Below, piece by piece: positions 20,796-32,856 of a stretch of 64,000 nucleotides of DNA (positions within the stretch are counted from its first letter, which is position 1; every line of letters starts with the position of its first letter). The stretch covers positions 75,988,907 through 76,052,906 of the forward strand of contig CM060733.1 in NCBI GenBank assembly GCA_030704615.1. The letters are read 5' to 3'. The notes beneath the pieces were generated by a model. The model ran no database searches. It was not told where the DNA came from and was given only the letters and a program-made list of their open reading frames with translations. The translations under genes were made by a program, and so were the position numbers. Source of the DNA: Takakia lepidozioides (lineage: Eukaryota; Streptophyta; Takakiopsida; Takakiales; Takakiaceae).

Positions 20796-23613
20796 TTGAT
20801 CCTGCACATCAACCCCCCTCATGTGTTCTTGATAGTGCTTCACAATGGGGGAAGTGGGCGATGTACAAATGCAAATTGCAATGGCCTGAGGCTGACTGGT
20901 TCCGCAAACAAAACTGAGTGGGAGGGTTGTGCGGACAATCCATTTGCAGTGGGTTATGCCACTCCAAGTAACACTACATTCATCTGCAGGTTCTGCAAAT
21001 TCATCCCCACATGCATTGCCACCTGCAAGGCTTGCATGTACTACGTTCTTCATCGTTGCCAGACCCTTACTCGGGCTTGCATACATCTCGAAAATCATGA
21101 TCACCCTGTGTGCAAAGGAGATTGCAGGGAAAGTATAGATACGGTACTGGGACTCATGCAACATGAAGGTCACAACGCTTTGAATGCTTCGCCGTCAGCC
21201 ATTGCACTTGCGGCAAGCAAGACATTCTTGCAAAAATATATTCTTGGAGAACCAGATGATATCTTAGCCAAGCTGGACTCCTCAAAGCTAGATGCTGTTA
21301 TGGACCATTTTTCTACATTGAGCTCGCCCAATGTCCGGAATCACATCAACGCACTGGAAATAGGCCCAGGGAACAAAGGTTCTCTTGATAGCATTTTGGA
21401 CTTGAAGCGTAGAAGCAAATATGACTTTATTCAAGATAGTGTCTTTCCAGGCCAGGGATATTTGAAAGTGTACTTATTCAAAATGTCCACAGTGGGGGAG
21501 GGTAGTGGAGTTAGCCTGGTCCGAAGAATGCAAGCTGGAGGCGATCTGCAGAAATCATGGCTCATGTTCGACCATTTCAAACGTGTTAAAGAGTGGACAA
21601 CCATGGTTTGTCATGTGTATGATCCCACTTACCAAAGAGTAATGACTATAGCCGTTTGCGACATGCAATCCGAGGACACACAATCTCAAATTCTGATGTG
21701 GAGGTCTCTTGTGAACGTCATGAATTTGAATGGTGTGCCCGATCCAAACTTCAATGGATTCATTGTTGACAGCGCCCAGGCAAACTGGAATGCAGTACGG
21801 TGTGTGTTTGGATCTGGAGACCCCAAAACACCTATGGAAGGTAGGGAGCGCACTTGTCTCTTTCATTGGACGCAGTCCTTCGAAGGCATACAAAGAGTTG
21901 CATAAAAGTGGAATTGCAGGACGTGCACATGAGACTATGCCGCTTGTACAAAGATGCAAGGACGGGGCATGAGGCAAACTCCCTGTATCAAACTATCCGA
22001 GCTGGTGGTACTCCTCGGATGCATCAAGCCAGGAAGGCCTCGAAGAGCTGGACGACTGGTTTGGGTTTTGGCATTTCCGATACAGACAATGGGGGGGTTT
22101 CATGACAACAGTAAATTCCAGGAGTTAGAGGGTTTTGTTTCTTCAGTTTGATGCTTGCTCTTGTCCAGTAAAACTGCACTCAAAACATGAAAACTCATTG
22201 CATAATCTGGTGGCTGGCAGGATATGACGCTTGAGGATATTGCGGACATGCCCTTCTGCAATCTTTCGGAGACAGTGCACAATGTTTGGATGAAGCAATC
22301 CGGGAAGAACGGGCGGGATCTGTACGTTGCCACAGCTGATGACATGGTCCGCGCGCTCTCGCAACAAACACGGTACCGGGATTTCCTTCGGGGATGGGTA
22401 TAGGCAAGGGGCCAGACAGGGCAGAGTTGCTGCTCAGGGCTGCAAACAGATTGAAAGACCCTCCTAAGATGGCACGGGCTGTGAACGAGTGCACAATGGG
22501 AATACCATTGCAGTCACGGCTTGCACATCTGGAAGGAGAGGAGAGGTTTGGTTCGTGCAAAAGAAAACTTGACACCCCACCAGGCTTGGATGCAGATTCT
22601 CGCCGCCACGATCAGGAGAACTTTTTAGTACCACGTGTGCCTGTGCCCCCCACTTTCGTGGGTGCCACCCCCTTTGTGGGGGAGTCTTCTTTGCCTTTGT
22701 TCCCTCAGGAGTCTCCAACCACCACAGTCCCCGATGAAGGGGAGAACATGCTGCCGGTAGAGGAGTCAGACTGTACAGACGCAATGTGGCATATCGAACG
22801 GACTCCCCATGGATCAAAAGTCAAATGTGCCGCTATTAGGGCCCCCTCGTTCCAGAAGTGCAAGTCCCAAATTTCCAAAGGGACTTGCGGAACTCCTGCC
22901 TCGACGTTCACCGAGTTGTTCAAGCATTACCAGTCGCGGGAGTTTAGGCCTCACAAGTTTTGGTTCTGCCCGGATGACATTGTGCGCTGTGTCATGGGAC
23001 TGTTCGGGAATCTGTGATAATGAAGCCTGAAATTCCAGTCGTGTGGCCAGTGAAGTCTGGAACCGCACTCTCCAAACTGGGGATTGACATGCTGGAGGAG
23101 GCCGGGTTTTGCCTTCCAAGAGCCCCTCCTGTCGTAACACCAGTTGACCCAATGGCTTTCCCTTCCAACTTTACGGCACGTCCTCGACATGGCAATGATA
23201 GGCCCACAAAAAGGAATGGAAAAGCGGTACGTTTGGTTGAGGCTGGTGCAGCCAATGAGTGCAAGATGGAGTCTGCTAGAACCCTACAGTGTTGTGTCAC
23301 CCAAATTGTGAATGTTCCCTTGCCAGGGTATGGGCGGGTGTACACCACGGCGACCTCTGGATCAGTTGTTCATGACCGGACCTATGAGATTACTATTGGC
23401 AATTTCCCTAATTGCACTTGTCCGGACTTTCAGAACACGCTCTCAAGTTCTCTTGGCAAGAGAGTAAAATTTGTCCCGTGCAAGCATTTGTACTACATCT
23501 ATATTCGGAGAATGTTTTGCGATCCAAAACGAGATACGTACATTCACCAATGTACGATTGGACCCAGCGACGTTCACACACTGCTACAACGAGATACTTC
23601 AGGTACAAATTGA
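20796..23613 (+). pseudogene. MULE-like transposase with SWIM zinc finger, frameshifted
   Basis: The first frame (20796-21905) has a Cys-rich N-terminal finger (CRFCKFIPTC...CKAC), then HLENHDHPVCKGD, a phrase common in Mutator-like transposases. It continues with a DDE-type core with VYDPTYQRVMTIAV, FIVDSAQANWNAVR and CLFHW. The frame changes near 21885, then an intron-like gap (GTAAAT near 22110, AG near 22222) leads to NLSETVHNVWMKQSGK. After a stop near 22402 the sequence continues in other frames (22394-23017, 23014-23613). The end carries a SWIM finger: CTCPDFQ ... VPCKHLYYIY near 23410-23500. At least three breaks make it inactive as read. Terminal inverted repeats were not found by eye. 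Confidence 0.7.
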
Positions 23614-23899
23614 GATGTAGTCTGGATTTGCATTACAACTCTACCCGTTTGCCCTCCTTGTCATTGTTACTCAAATCTGGGTGTATCGGACTTTGGAGAT
23701 GGGTACGTTTGCTTCAAGGATGCATTTTTGAATGAGATCAATGTTGTTTTGCAATGAGGATTTCTTCTCAATCTTGTTTTTCAATGCATGTTTGTGTTCC
23801 ACCAGGTCGACTTGTATCTGGCTTAGTGTTGGATAATGGGAACACTTTCTTGAATGAGATCAATGATTGTTTTGCAGAATTGGTTTATGTATTCACTTT

Positions 23900-24120
23900 C
23901 TATGAGATGAATTCAATGAGATGATACTCCATGACTGTTATGAAAATGATGAATGTCATGAATGTTTTCTTACAAGCTATTATATTAAACTCATTCGTGC
24001 TACATTCATCCACCCTTTGTCATCCAACATCCATCCTTCATTCATCCATTTCCCTGAACCCATTCATACTTGCTTACTTCATCGAGAAGTTCTTCGTACA
24101 CATTCATCCCACATTTTCTG
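23900..24120. repeat. ATTCATCC/GGATGAAT-rich simple sequence
   Basis: Repeated ATTCATCC, CATCCATCC and related words without a coding frame. The reverse-complement style recurs at 58140-58500, where GGATGAATG words dominate. Confidence 0.6.
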
Positions 24121-24312
24121 ACATGGAGGTCGGCGCCTTTGGTCCATCATGGCATGTAAACCTCCAATAGGCATAAGTTTGCGTCAACGACAATAGGCCC
24201 TGCTTCTTCCACGGTTATACGCTCCACTTCCACTTTCTCACGCTTAACTTCTGCTCACACTTAAGGGAATCTGCTTACGATTAGTGGAATCTACTCACAC
24301 TTAGTGCGCTAA

Positions 24313-24330
24313 GCGTGAGCGCGCTCACGC
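24313..24330. repeat. 18-bp perfect palindrome GCGTGAGCGCGCTCACGC
   Basis: Perfect two-fold symmetry. A related 24-bp perfect palindrome with AATT in the centre lies at 57941-57964. Confidence 0.85.
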
Positions 24331-24689
24331 CGCAGCTACTCTTAGAATAAGAAAGCAGAAAAGACCGGAAAAGAGAATGGAAAGAAACCATAACACAAAG
24401 AAGAAAGCTCACCGAGCGTGTTGTGGAGGCGACGGTTATTGCGATGATTCGGTGCTCACGCGACTGTCCACGCCTCGAAAAGCTAACACGCACAAAGGAA
24501 AGCGGGCTCGCACAAATGGGAGGTGGCGGGCCTAAAACGAAACAGTGCGAAAGAAGTCCAGCAGTAAGTGGAGAACAGGTATAACCCTGCATGCCGACGC
24601 ATGCCGAGGAGTGACGTGGCGAGATTTCACTGGCGCCCCTTTTTTGGCCGCCATCGCATTAAATAGTTGCAGACCCCTCACACGTGTTG

Positions 24690-25830
24690 TCAGTATGCCA
24701 TTGCACGGACAGACTGCACGGACATACTCGTATGCCACTACATGGACAGTCCAGCAGACGGAAGGTTCAACAAAATGAAGAAGAGACTGAGGTAGACGGG
24801 ATGAGTGGGACTATCGTCAGTCTGCCGTCGCCGCATTCATTAAGTCCAACAGACTTACTCCTGATGACAAAGACAGTCGAGCAGACCCAGTACCCTCGAC
24901 AACAGACTCATATGCCACCGCAAGGGCAGACTAACGACTGAGGTTAAGTGGATTGACGAAGAGACTAAGGCGAGTGCGGAGACTGATGATGTGGCATGAC
25001 GTGACAAGGCCTCCTTACCACCGTCAGTGCATTTATTGCGTCCAGCAGATTTACACCTAATGACATAACGGCCGAACAGATCCACTGCAAACAAACTTGC
25101 GCAACAGCAGACTCATATGCCACTGCACGGACAGTCCAGTGGACGGAAGGTTCAACAGACTGACGAAGAGACTGGCGTAGAGTAGTTTGCGCGACAACAG
25201 ACTGATTTCTAACAGACTAATATCCCAAAAGACAAAGTATCCCCTAGGCGGCCGGGTGATACGAGAGTAGAGGCTGAACCGTAAACCGCACTTTCTGTCT
25301 GAGTTCGGACGCGGCTCGAGATCACTGGCGCCCCTTCCCGCCGTTGTTGCATTAATAGGTCCAGCAGACTTACACATGATCATAATGACGGCTCAACATA
25401 CCCAACGCAAACAGACTTGCGCCACAGCAGACTGACTTCGTGACAGTTTAGCTGACTGATATCAGAAGAGACGGATAGACCAGCAGTCCGACGGCTCAGC
25501 AAACTCACGACAAAACGGATAATTAAAAGGTAGTAGTTAGACGGACTCATATCCGAAGAGACGGACTTCCACCTGACCGACAGTTCAACAGACTGACGAG
25601 AGAAGAGACTTCGGGGATAAGACGAGAAAAGAGACTTCGGAATTCGGCAGGCAATGACGGCCCAATAGTCCAGTAAAGAACAGACTCGCGCCACACCAGA
25701 CTGGTATCCCTATAGACCAACAGTCCAACAGACCAGACCGATATCCCATCATAACCATGCTTGGCGACGCCGTAATGCCGTGGTTGCATTTCATCCATCC
25801 AACAGACTTATATATGCCTATACTCATGGC
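24690..25830. repeat. Degenerate repeat field of GACAGACT / CCAGCAGAC words
   Basis: Words such as CATATGCCACTGCACGGACAG, GTCCAGCAGAC, GGTTCAACAGACTGACGAAGAGAC recur many times at uneven spacing. No frame longer than about 110 codons exists and none resembles a known protein. It looks like a decayed tandem array. Confidence 0.6.
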
Positions 25831-26480
25831 ACAACACACTGCTTAGAGAAAGTACTGACAAAGACGCAGTCAAAGAGCCTGTCGATCCACGCCATTTGCA
25901 GTCGTAAGGACCTCAAGAGGTGCATCTGGATGTTTGAGGACCTTCGGACTGGATCCTGTTCCGTTCACACTTTCCGCAGTTCCAAGACATGTGGTGGCAG
26001 AGACGTCCTCCCCTGAACAGTCTCATCGGTGGACATAAATTTTGCAATGTATACACGCCCCCACGTGCATATGCTTCCGCGATTTCCGCTATCGTGTTAC
26101 CAATGGTTTCTTGCTCCATACGAAGGAGCTCGGACTCGGACACACACCACAAACCGTAAACGCATGCAATTTTTCTACATATCGTCTAAAAAATAACCAC
26201 GTCAGCACAAAACGAAGGCAAAAATAGTGGAAGCATATGCACGATGGTGGCTGTAGAGCCCTGCCAGCCCTCTCATGTTCAGGCACACCCTTCATCGTCA
26301 TTAAAATTGTCCTAAACAAAAAGAACAGCCGCATGCATGCAAAGTCAGCTCCGCAACATTGGATAACAAAGAGCCGCAAGAACGAGACAACAAGAACGAG
26401 TGGGCGAGTTCGTGGCAGGATGCTGCGATTTTCCATGCCCTAAACATGGATGGCGCGGATGGGTTTCTCAGAATGGACAA
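25831..26480. other. No gene recognised
   Basis: Only short frames of 60-115 codons on both strands, none with a motif or splice pattern I trust. Composition is intermediate between the repeat fields on each side. Confidence 0.4.
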
Positions 26481-26499
26481 TCCAGATCCTTCGGCCGGC

Positions 26500-26700
26500 G
26501 CGGACTGACAGACTGGTAGACATCAGATGGGCATAGCGGACTGTGGACTTGCGGGGACTGGCACAACGGACTGGCGTGCACCGCGGACTGGCCGACAGAC
26601 TGGCGGTTTGGCGGACTTAGGGGAACTGGACTCACGGGCAGCGGACTGGCGGGCGGACTGGGGGCGCGGCTGGACGACCGCACGTAGCGGCGGGTAGGGG
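26500..26700. repeat. GC-rich GGACTGGCG-type degenerate repeats
   Basis: Words GGACTGGCGG, GGACTTGCGG and GACTGGCAC recur about a dozen times. The local GC content is well above that of the flanks. No coding evidence. Confidence 0.6.
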
Positions 26701-26796
26701 TCCAGGTGGGAGCCGGGCTTTCGTGCGTGGGGCCCACCGGTCAGCTCGCGCGTGCGCCATAACGTCCCAATTATTGTAAAATGAGAGACATATTTA

Positions 26797-27122
26797 CACT
26801 CTGTGGCAGCTTATCAGTTGATCCTACACAGCTTATCATATTACACTATGTGGCAGCTTATCAGCTGATCCTACACAACTTATCATATTACACTCTGTGT
26901 GCAGCATATCAGCTGATCCTACACAACTTATTACACTCTGTGGCAGTTTATCAATTGATCCTACACAACTTATCATATTACACTATGTGGCAGCTTATCA
27001 GCTGATCTTATGATAAGCACTTATCATACTACACTTAGTGGCAACTTATCAGCTCATCCTACACAACTCAATACATTACACTCTGTGGCAGCTTATCAGC
27101 TGATCCTACACAACTTATCAGA
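26797..27122. repeat. Minisatellite, unit about 46 bp
   Basis: About seven units of ACACTCTGTGGCAGCTTATC followed by AGYTGATCCTACACAACTTATCATATT, with small indels. The open frame over its left part is a by-product of the repeat. Confidence 0.85.
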
Positions 27123-27129
27123 GCTGCCC

Positions 27130-28750
27130 TTTCAAAATTACATAAATGCTAAAGTAAGTAAGAAGTAAAAGCTGTCTTGGCTATTGGTACCTCTTTATAT
27201 GTTAAAACGTCCTAACTTAATCGCAGAGAAAATCTTGCTCCTACTGTTAAATCACGGGCACCTGCTAAAAGTTTGGTTTGCTTCTCTTCTTGGTGATTCC
27301 GTCTTGGTTGGTTGCCTCCATGCCGCGGGCTGAAAGCGGATATTTAAGGGGAGAATTTGGATTGATCTACATGACATGCTCAAAACCTAATAGTTGTTCA
27401 ATGCCAAATTTCCCTCCAAACATTCTCATTAGTTTGAGGTAGATAGAAATAGTATAATATGATACAAATAAAATGAGATGAGGTGATACTTTTCAAATAA
27501 TCTCTTGGAGGTTTGAGAAGTGCCATCTCAATGGCATTATCTACATTTAATGTGCAAAATATCACTTCCCTAAGAAAACCCCAGTATAGAATGTCCAAGT
27601 TCATGTGGATGTAATATATTTGTATAGAATGTCCATGTGGCTCAGTGTATAGCTGAGTGTATGGAAAGTCCATGAATCATATGGAGATGGATCAGTATTC
27701 ATTTCCTTCAATCAATATAAAGCATTTGGAGATTTGGTCAATTCTTAAGCTAAAGGAACTACTAAACCTCTTTATGTTGGATCTCATTTCTCAAACACAT
27801 TCAATGAAAACTTGGCACCCGCATCTATCAACTCGCTCCACTCAACTGACTTGATAACAAAAATCATCATATCCTTTCGGTTCAATGGTTTACACTCCCA
27901 AACGCCTTTGCAACTATCAAACTGCTTCGAATCCGAGAGTTCATTCATAAGTTATGTATCTCCATATTGCTCAAAAATCAACACTCATACAAACCCACTA
28001 GGCTCAACAACATGATTTGCGTGCAATAGAAGCAACTTTGGTGGATATGACAATAGACATGTCACACCACTAACTTCTTTGGATATAACTTTTGGATGTA
28101 ATCTTTGCATCATACACTCCCACAATCTTCTCCCTGGATCGAATCCGCGCTACAAATAAATTCCCCCCAAACCTCTTTCCAAATGGATTTCCAATTAGCC
28201 GAGGGTGAGGGATGTGGCCCCACTTGGAAATCCACAATATTAATAAAAATAACGTATACACAATAGATGAAATCAATAAAAACATAACATTCATATAGAA
28301 TAAATAAACCACGCAATGCTCAACGAGCTTTCCAAAGTGCGGCACCATGGTGTGATGGTTACTTGAAATTATATGCTCTGCAGCAAATGTTGCTTTGGCT
28401 TTTTTCACCTCAAATTTGAAAATATTATCATCTTGAAGTTGAAGTGATTTGACAAATCTTTCCATTCTCTCCTTCCTATCCTCCTCCGTGCGTTTGAATT
28501 AATAGGTCGTCATTTCTTTTCTTGAAGGCCTTGAGTAGATCGCCACTAGAGATAGTTCTATTCTTCTTCTTACCAATCGAATTAGTAAAAAGTGTGAGAG
28601 AGGTGTTGGTATACATCTCCCGGCCCGTCACTAGAAGGCCGACCACGAGCAGGAATAGGCGCCTCATCAGGCTCTATTCGTATATGGGCCACCCCATCCA
28701 CTGATGGTAGATCAGATGCAGGCTCATCATCAACATAGGGTAATACTTTG
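27130..28750. other. AT-rich stretch without recognisable genes
   Basis: A 131-codon frame on the minus strand (28070-28465) contains one hydrophobic segment (MFLLISSIVYTLFLLILWI) that could be a membrane helix, but there is no homologous motif and no support from context. Nothing else stands out. Confidence 0.35.
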
Positions 28751-28754
28751 GGAT

Positions 28755-29412
28755 CAAGCATGTGACTACAGCCCCCTACCGCCCTCAAACCAATGGTTTG
28801 ACTGAGTGTTTCAATCAAACCTTGTGCCGGATGTTGGAGAAGAATGGCGAGCTTACAAGGGAGTGGGACATCTTCATTCCTCCTCTAGTCTTTGCTTATC
28901 GCACTGCATGCTAGCACGAGGAAGACTCCTTTTGAGTTGCTTTTATGGTAGATTGTGTGTTTCTCCTTTGCATCCTACTCGTTTAGTTTCCACTATTTTG
29001 TGAGCCTGTGGACTGGTCTAGTTTCTTGGAGAGGTTGCATGCTAGGCACATGGTCTCGATTACCGAGGCTAAGGCTAACATTGTTTTGGCTCAAGTGGTA
29101 CAGGCTATGAATTTTAACAAGCGGGTTAAGTATACAGATTACTTCCAGGAGGGACAGACTGTGTGCCTACGTCTTCAGCATGGGCAGCATGCATGCAAAT
29201 CTAAGCTGAAGATCGACGGTCCTTACTTGTTGTACAAGTTGCTTCATGGGAGACGTGCTTTGATCTTGCCGCAGGGACATAACACTGAGGTGACATTTAC
29301 AGGTTTGATTCATTTGGAGTTGGTTTTTGACTTGACATGCATCAATGTAGAGGGGAGGTCGGTGGTGCTCACTCCTCATGGTGCAGGTGCTTTGGAGGGT
29401 TCAATTTCATAG
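28755..29412 (+). pseudogene. Ty3-type integrase C-terminal remnant
   Basis: Shows the same C-terminal sequence as the element at 42440-57590. LHARHMVSITEAKANI matches LHARHAVSIHDAKTNF, GQTVCLRLQHG matches GQTVCVRLQHG, and the end ELVFDLTCINVEGRS matches ELVFDLTCINLDGRT. The upstream part (from about 28755) carries the preceding integrase sequence in a shifted frame (LCVSPLHPTRLVSTIL). It contains no LTR, so it is a truncated fragment. Confidence 0.75.
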
Positions 29413-30226
29413 AAGTCTTATCTTAAGTCATAGAAACATGTTGGAGAGTATAATGTCTCTATAGTTTCTACCTGAGAATGATCGATCATAAATATTCTCA
29501 ACATGTTCATTGGCAACATGCATCATCATCACTGTAATCAACCACAAACAAACTGGTAGCCGCCATTGTCTGTGTTCTCAAAGATTTTGTGTCCATTTTG
29601 TATTGTAGATTTGGAGAACTTTTCATTTATTGTTCTAATTGTGCATTGTTTGATGCTTGAGTGTACTCTCCAATTAGGATTCTTCTGTGTAGATTATTTC
29701 TCGCTTCGATTGTTGTGTGCATGTTATAAAAATGTGTGTAGAATTTTTGTGGAATAACAATCTTTGTCTCCGTCTTTCTGTTGTGTCATATGTTGGTTGT
29801 GTTTGTCCTAACCGCATTTCTCCACAAAATAAACACGGATTCATCCAAACAAAACATTAGTCCAAACTCAAAATCCTATAGAATTATCCACAAATGCATC
29901 TCAAATACAATTTATCATCGCTGCTTCACTAATTACCTTTTTGCCCTTTTCGAGAGTCCCTAACTCACACATGGATTACAAACGCAAACAAAATAATAAC
30001 AAATGCATGGTATATATATGCAAACCCTGCCCTACATAGGGGGAAGCCGTAAGTGGAGGGGCTTAGCGTCTATGAATGCAACTTACAAGTTTATAAAGCC
30101 TTTGCCCGCTTGGTGAGGGACTTAGTGTCTATTCAACCGGATGAAAGTTATGGTCTACGACCCAAAAAAAAAAAAAAAAAAACCAAAAACCAAAAACCGT
30201 CGCAAGCTGCTGTCGACCAGGACTGA
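29413..30226. other. AT-rich non-coding stretch with an A tract
   Basis: No convincing gene. An uninterrupted run of about 20 A lies near 30163-30182, shortly before the TATA-like site at 30231. It might mark an old retroposed end. Confidence 0.4.
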
Positions 30227-30230
30227 GGAG

Positions 30231-30238
30231 TATAAATA
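30231..30238 (+). promoter_or_regulatory. TATA-box-like site TATAAATA
   Basis: Lies 49 bp upstream of the first ATG of the duplicated ORF region (30280). The position is reasonable for a core promoter, but no other element supports it. Confidence 0.3.
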
Positions 30239-30279
30239 GAAACGCGAGCGTCTGTGAGGGCTTCGCAGCTAATAGTTCC

Positions 30280-31035
30280 ATGGCCCACAAAAATATGCTT
30301 GGTGGAGTGATAAACCGTGTTAGAGGTTATGTTGGAGCCTGGGTTGAAGGCCGTCATAGCGTTGAGATGCAAGAATGGAAGGTGCAACAGTGTATCAGAA
30401 GTGGGTTGCAAACTCTATGGTACTGTAACAAGGGTCTTTGGGTCGGCGTCGGTGAGACATAACTTAGTAGTCGCTCTCATGATAAACGAGATGTCATTTG
30501 CGCTAAGGAGTGCAAGCTCAGAGCTCTTTGTTGTGGGTGAGGCTGGAGTCCGCTACATGATGACTAACAAATTTTGTCATGATGCGGTGATTTTTTGGGA
30601 TATATCCCAGGCAATGTCGAGATCTACGGGATATATTGATGGGAAGGTGAATACTCCACTACTGGTAGCAGAACTTTTATCTCCCGCACTATTCATAAGA
30701 AGGATGGACCAATAGTGTATAGACTCTATAGACTCTATGGTACTGTAACAAGGCTCTTTGGGTCGGCGTCGGTGAGACATAACTTAGCAGTCGCACTCAT
30801 GATAAACAAGATGTCATTTGCGCTAAGGAGTGCAGGCTCATAGCTCTTTGTTGTGGGTGAGGCTGGAGTCCGCTACATGATGACTAACAAATTTTGTCAT
30901 GATGCGGGGATTTTTTGGGATATACCCCAGGCAATGTCGAGATCTACGGGATATATTAATGGGAAGGTGAATACTCCACTACTGGTAGTGGAACTTTTAT
31001 CTCTCGCACTATTCATAAGAAGGATGGACCAATAG
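30280..31035 (+). CDS. Unknown protein region, exon-like block duplicated in tandem
   Basis: A frame of 132 codons (30317-30715) ends with the phrases RSASSELFVVGEAGVRYMMT and NKFCHDAVIFWDISQAMSRS. A second copy of the same block (offset 320 bp) encodes nearly the same peptide from 30853 to 31035, with Val/Gly and Asp/Asn changes (DAGIFWDIPQ; YINGK). The second copy is interrupted by a TAG shortly after RRSAGS, giving a shorter frame. Most changes between the copies are single bases, and both keep the frame over about 60 codons. I recognise no family. It could be a small real gene or a conserved piece of an unknown repeat. Confidence 0.35.
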
Positions 31036-31037
31036 TG
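30412..31037. repeat. Tandem duplication, two units 320 bp apart
   Basis: 30412-30717 and 30732-31037 align almost without gaps, from ACTCTATGGTACTGTAACAA to AGGATGGACCAATAGTGT. Only about a dozen differences are visible, so the duplication is recent. Confidence 0.9.
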
Positions 31038-31099
31038 TTGTTTGTGGAGGTTTGGAAGGTGGTAATCGTGCCATTTTTTGTTTAGCAAATTATTTACAA

Positions 31100-31830
31100 A
31101 GACCAATTCAGTTATGGTTATGTCATATTTATTCAGTTTTGTAGAAATTAATGGTCCAAAACAAAAGTCTTTTATTTTAGGTCTTTAGCTTTTCGGTCTT
31201 TCATTTAGGTCATTCATTTACGTCATATTTATTCGTATCCACAAAAATTAATCGTCCAAAACAAAAGTCATTCATTTTAGGTTTTTCATGTTAGGTTTTT
31301 CATTTAGGTCATATTTATTCGGTTTTGCAGATCGTCCAAAACAAAAGTCATTCGTTTTAGGTCTTTCATTTTCGGTCTTTCATTTAGGGCGGTTTTGCAC
31401 AAATTAATCGTCCAAAACCAAAGTCTTCCATTTTAGGTCTTTCATTTAGGTCATATTTATTTGGTTTTGCAGAAATTAATCGTCCAAAACAAAAGTCATT
31501 CATTTCAGGTCTTTCTTTTTTAGGTCTTTAATTTTTAATTTTTTAATTTACGTCATCTTTATTTGGTTTTGCAGAAATCAATGGTCCAAAACAAAAGTCA
31601 TTCATTTTAGGTCTTTCATTTTTAGGTTTTTCATTTAGGTCCCAAAATTTGTTTGATTTTACAGAAATAAAGAGAAAAAAACATGAGTATCATAGAAGAA
31701 AACCCAATTTGAAATTAGTAGAACAAAATTTTTAGGTCTTTCATTTTTAGGTTTTTTTTTGTTGGGTCATTTATTATTGGGTATTTCATTTAGGTCATAT
31801 TTATTCGATTTTGCAGAAATTAACGGCCTT
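31100..31830. repeat. AT-rich tandem repeat, unit about 90-110 bp
   Basis: Units contain TCATATTTATTCGGTTTTGC, AGAAATTAATCGTCCAAAAC, AAAAGTCATTCATTTTAGGT and CTTTCATTTAGG, repeated about six times with internal losses. No coding capacity. Confidence 0.8.
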
Positions 31831-32313
31831 CAGTTCTATTATATTCCATTGACTTCCAGTATATTCAGCACTAGCATTTAGGTTTTGTAATTAGGGTGGA
31901 GCCATTACGCGACTAGCCGCTTGTTTTATCTTACAATATAGTCCATCTACTTAAGATGAATTTAGTGGAAAACAAGGGTTAGAGAGTAGACGAGAACCAA
32001 GAGGGGACATAATGCCAAAAGGTAAGCCAAGAAGCATACAAGAAGAAACAAGGGACACTAAGAGCCTGCAGCCTTCGTCTTCTCTTCAGCCTTCTTAGAT
32101 TTGGTCACGAAGCGTTGTCTTCCTCAATCAGCCTCTATAACACTTATGGTTATTTTTTCCTCTTTGTACTCCTGGGGATATTTACATCCTCCTTATTTAT
32201 AAAGCTCTAAGGTCCGTCCTCTTCCATAAAAAAAAAGAGAAAAAGAAGAAAAACAAAAAAGAAGGTTAGATCCCAGGCTGAGCGTCAGATCGGAGTCCCA
32301 TTGATTTTCTTAA

Positions 32314-32568
32314 GAAATTTGGAAAACAGCACTAGTGGCTACAGAGTTTTGCAAAACATAGCCGTACATTCTGTTCATCCACTGACATTCATCCAGATCT
32401 ATAATGTAATCCATTTATATCATCCATATTTGGCAAATTCATCCATAATTTACCTTTTATTTGTAGAAGTTTGGCGATTTCATCCATGAAAAAACAGGGA
32501 ATTTTCGACAGAATATTCCATTTTATTTTTTGAGGTTCCAATCTGGCGAAAATTCGCCAATAAAAAAG
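32314..32568 (+). repeat. Dispersed repeat, left copy (partner 41897-42150)
   Basis: About 255 bp from AATTTGGAAAACAGCACTAG to AATTCGCCAATAAAAAA, in the same orientation and about 90% identical to 41897-42150. It contains TTCATCCACTGAMATTCATCC and CATTTTATTTTTTGAGGTT. Its ends are not clean inverted repeats; it could be a MITE or a solo LTR remnant. Confidence 0.8.
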
Positions 32569-32856
32569 AGAAAAAACGATCAGCCTAAAAATGTTCTGAC
32601 ACCTTCCAAAAATGGATGCTTCATAGGGTCACATTGGTGCACAATAAATGGGGCTTCTATTACCCTAACCCTAGTATCATTGTCTTAGTGGACAGTCATT
32701 TGTCTGTTCATCATATGAACTACTTTCAATATTCATCCGTAGATATGGATGTAATATGTTAAGGCAATTAGGGTATGAGGGTTGGGGAGAGTTGGATGGC
32801 GGCCTCCCTCCCCGTCTCTCTTGTTTGTGTGACACTGTGACGAGAGTGAAGCGCAA

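Noticed and set aside
20796-23613. KDZ-type transposase
   Set aside because: The HLENHDHP phrase, the order of DDE residues and the C-terminal SWIM finger fit Mutator-like transposases better.
26781-27005. Small repetitive protein
   Set aside because: The frame exists only because the 46-bp minisatellite lacks stops in one phase.
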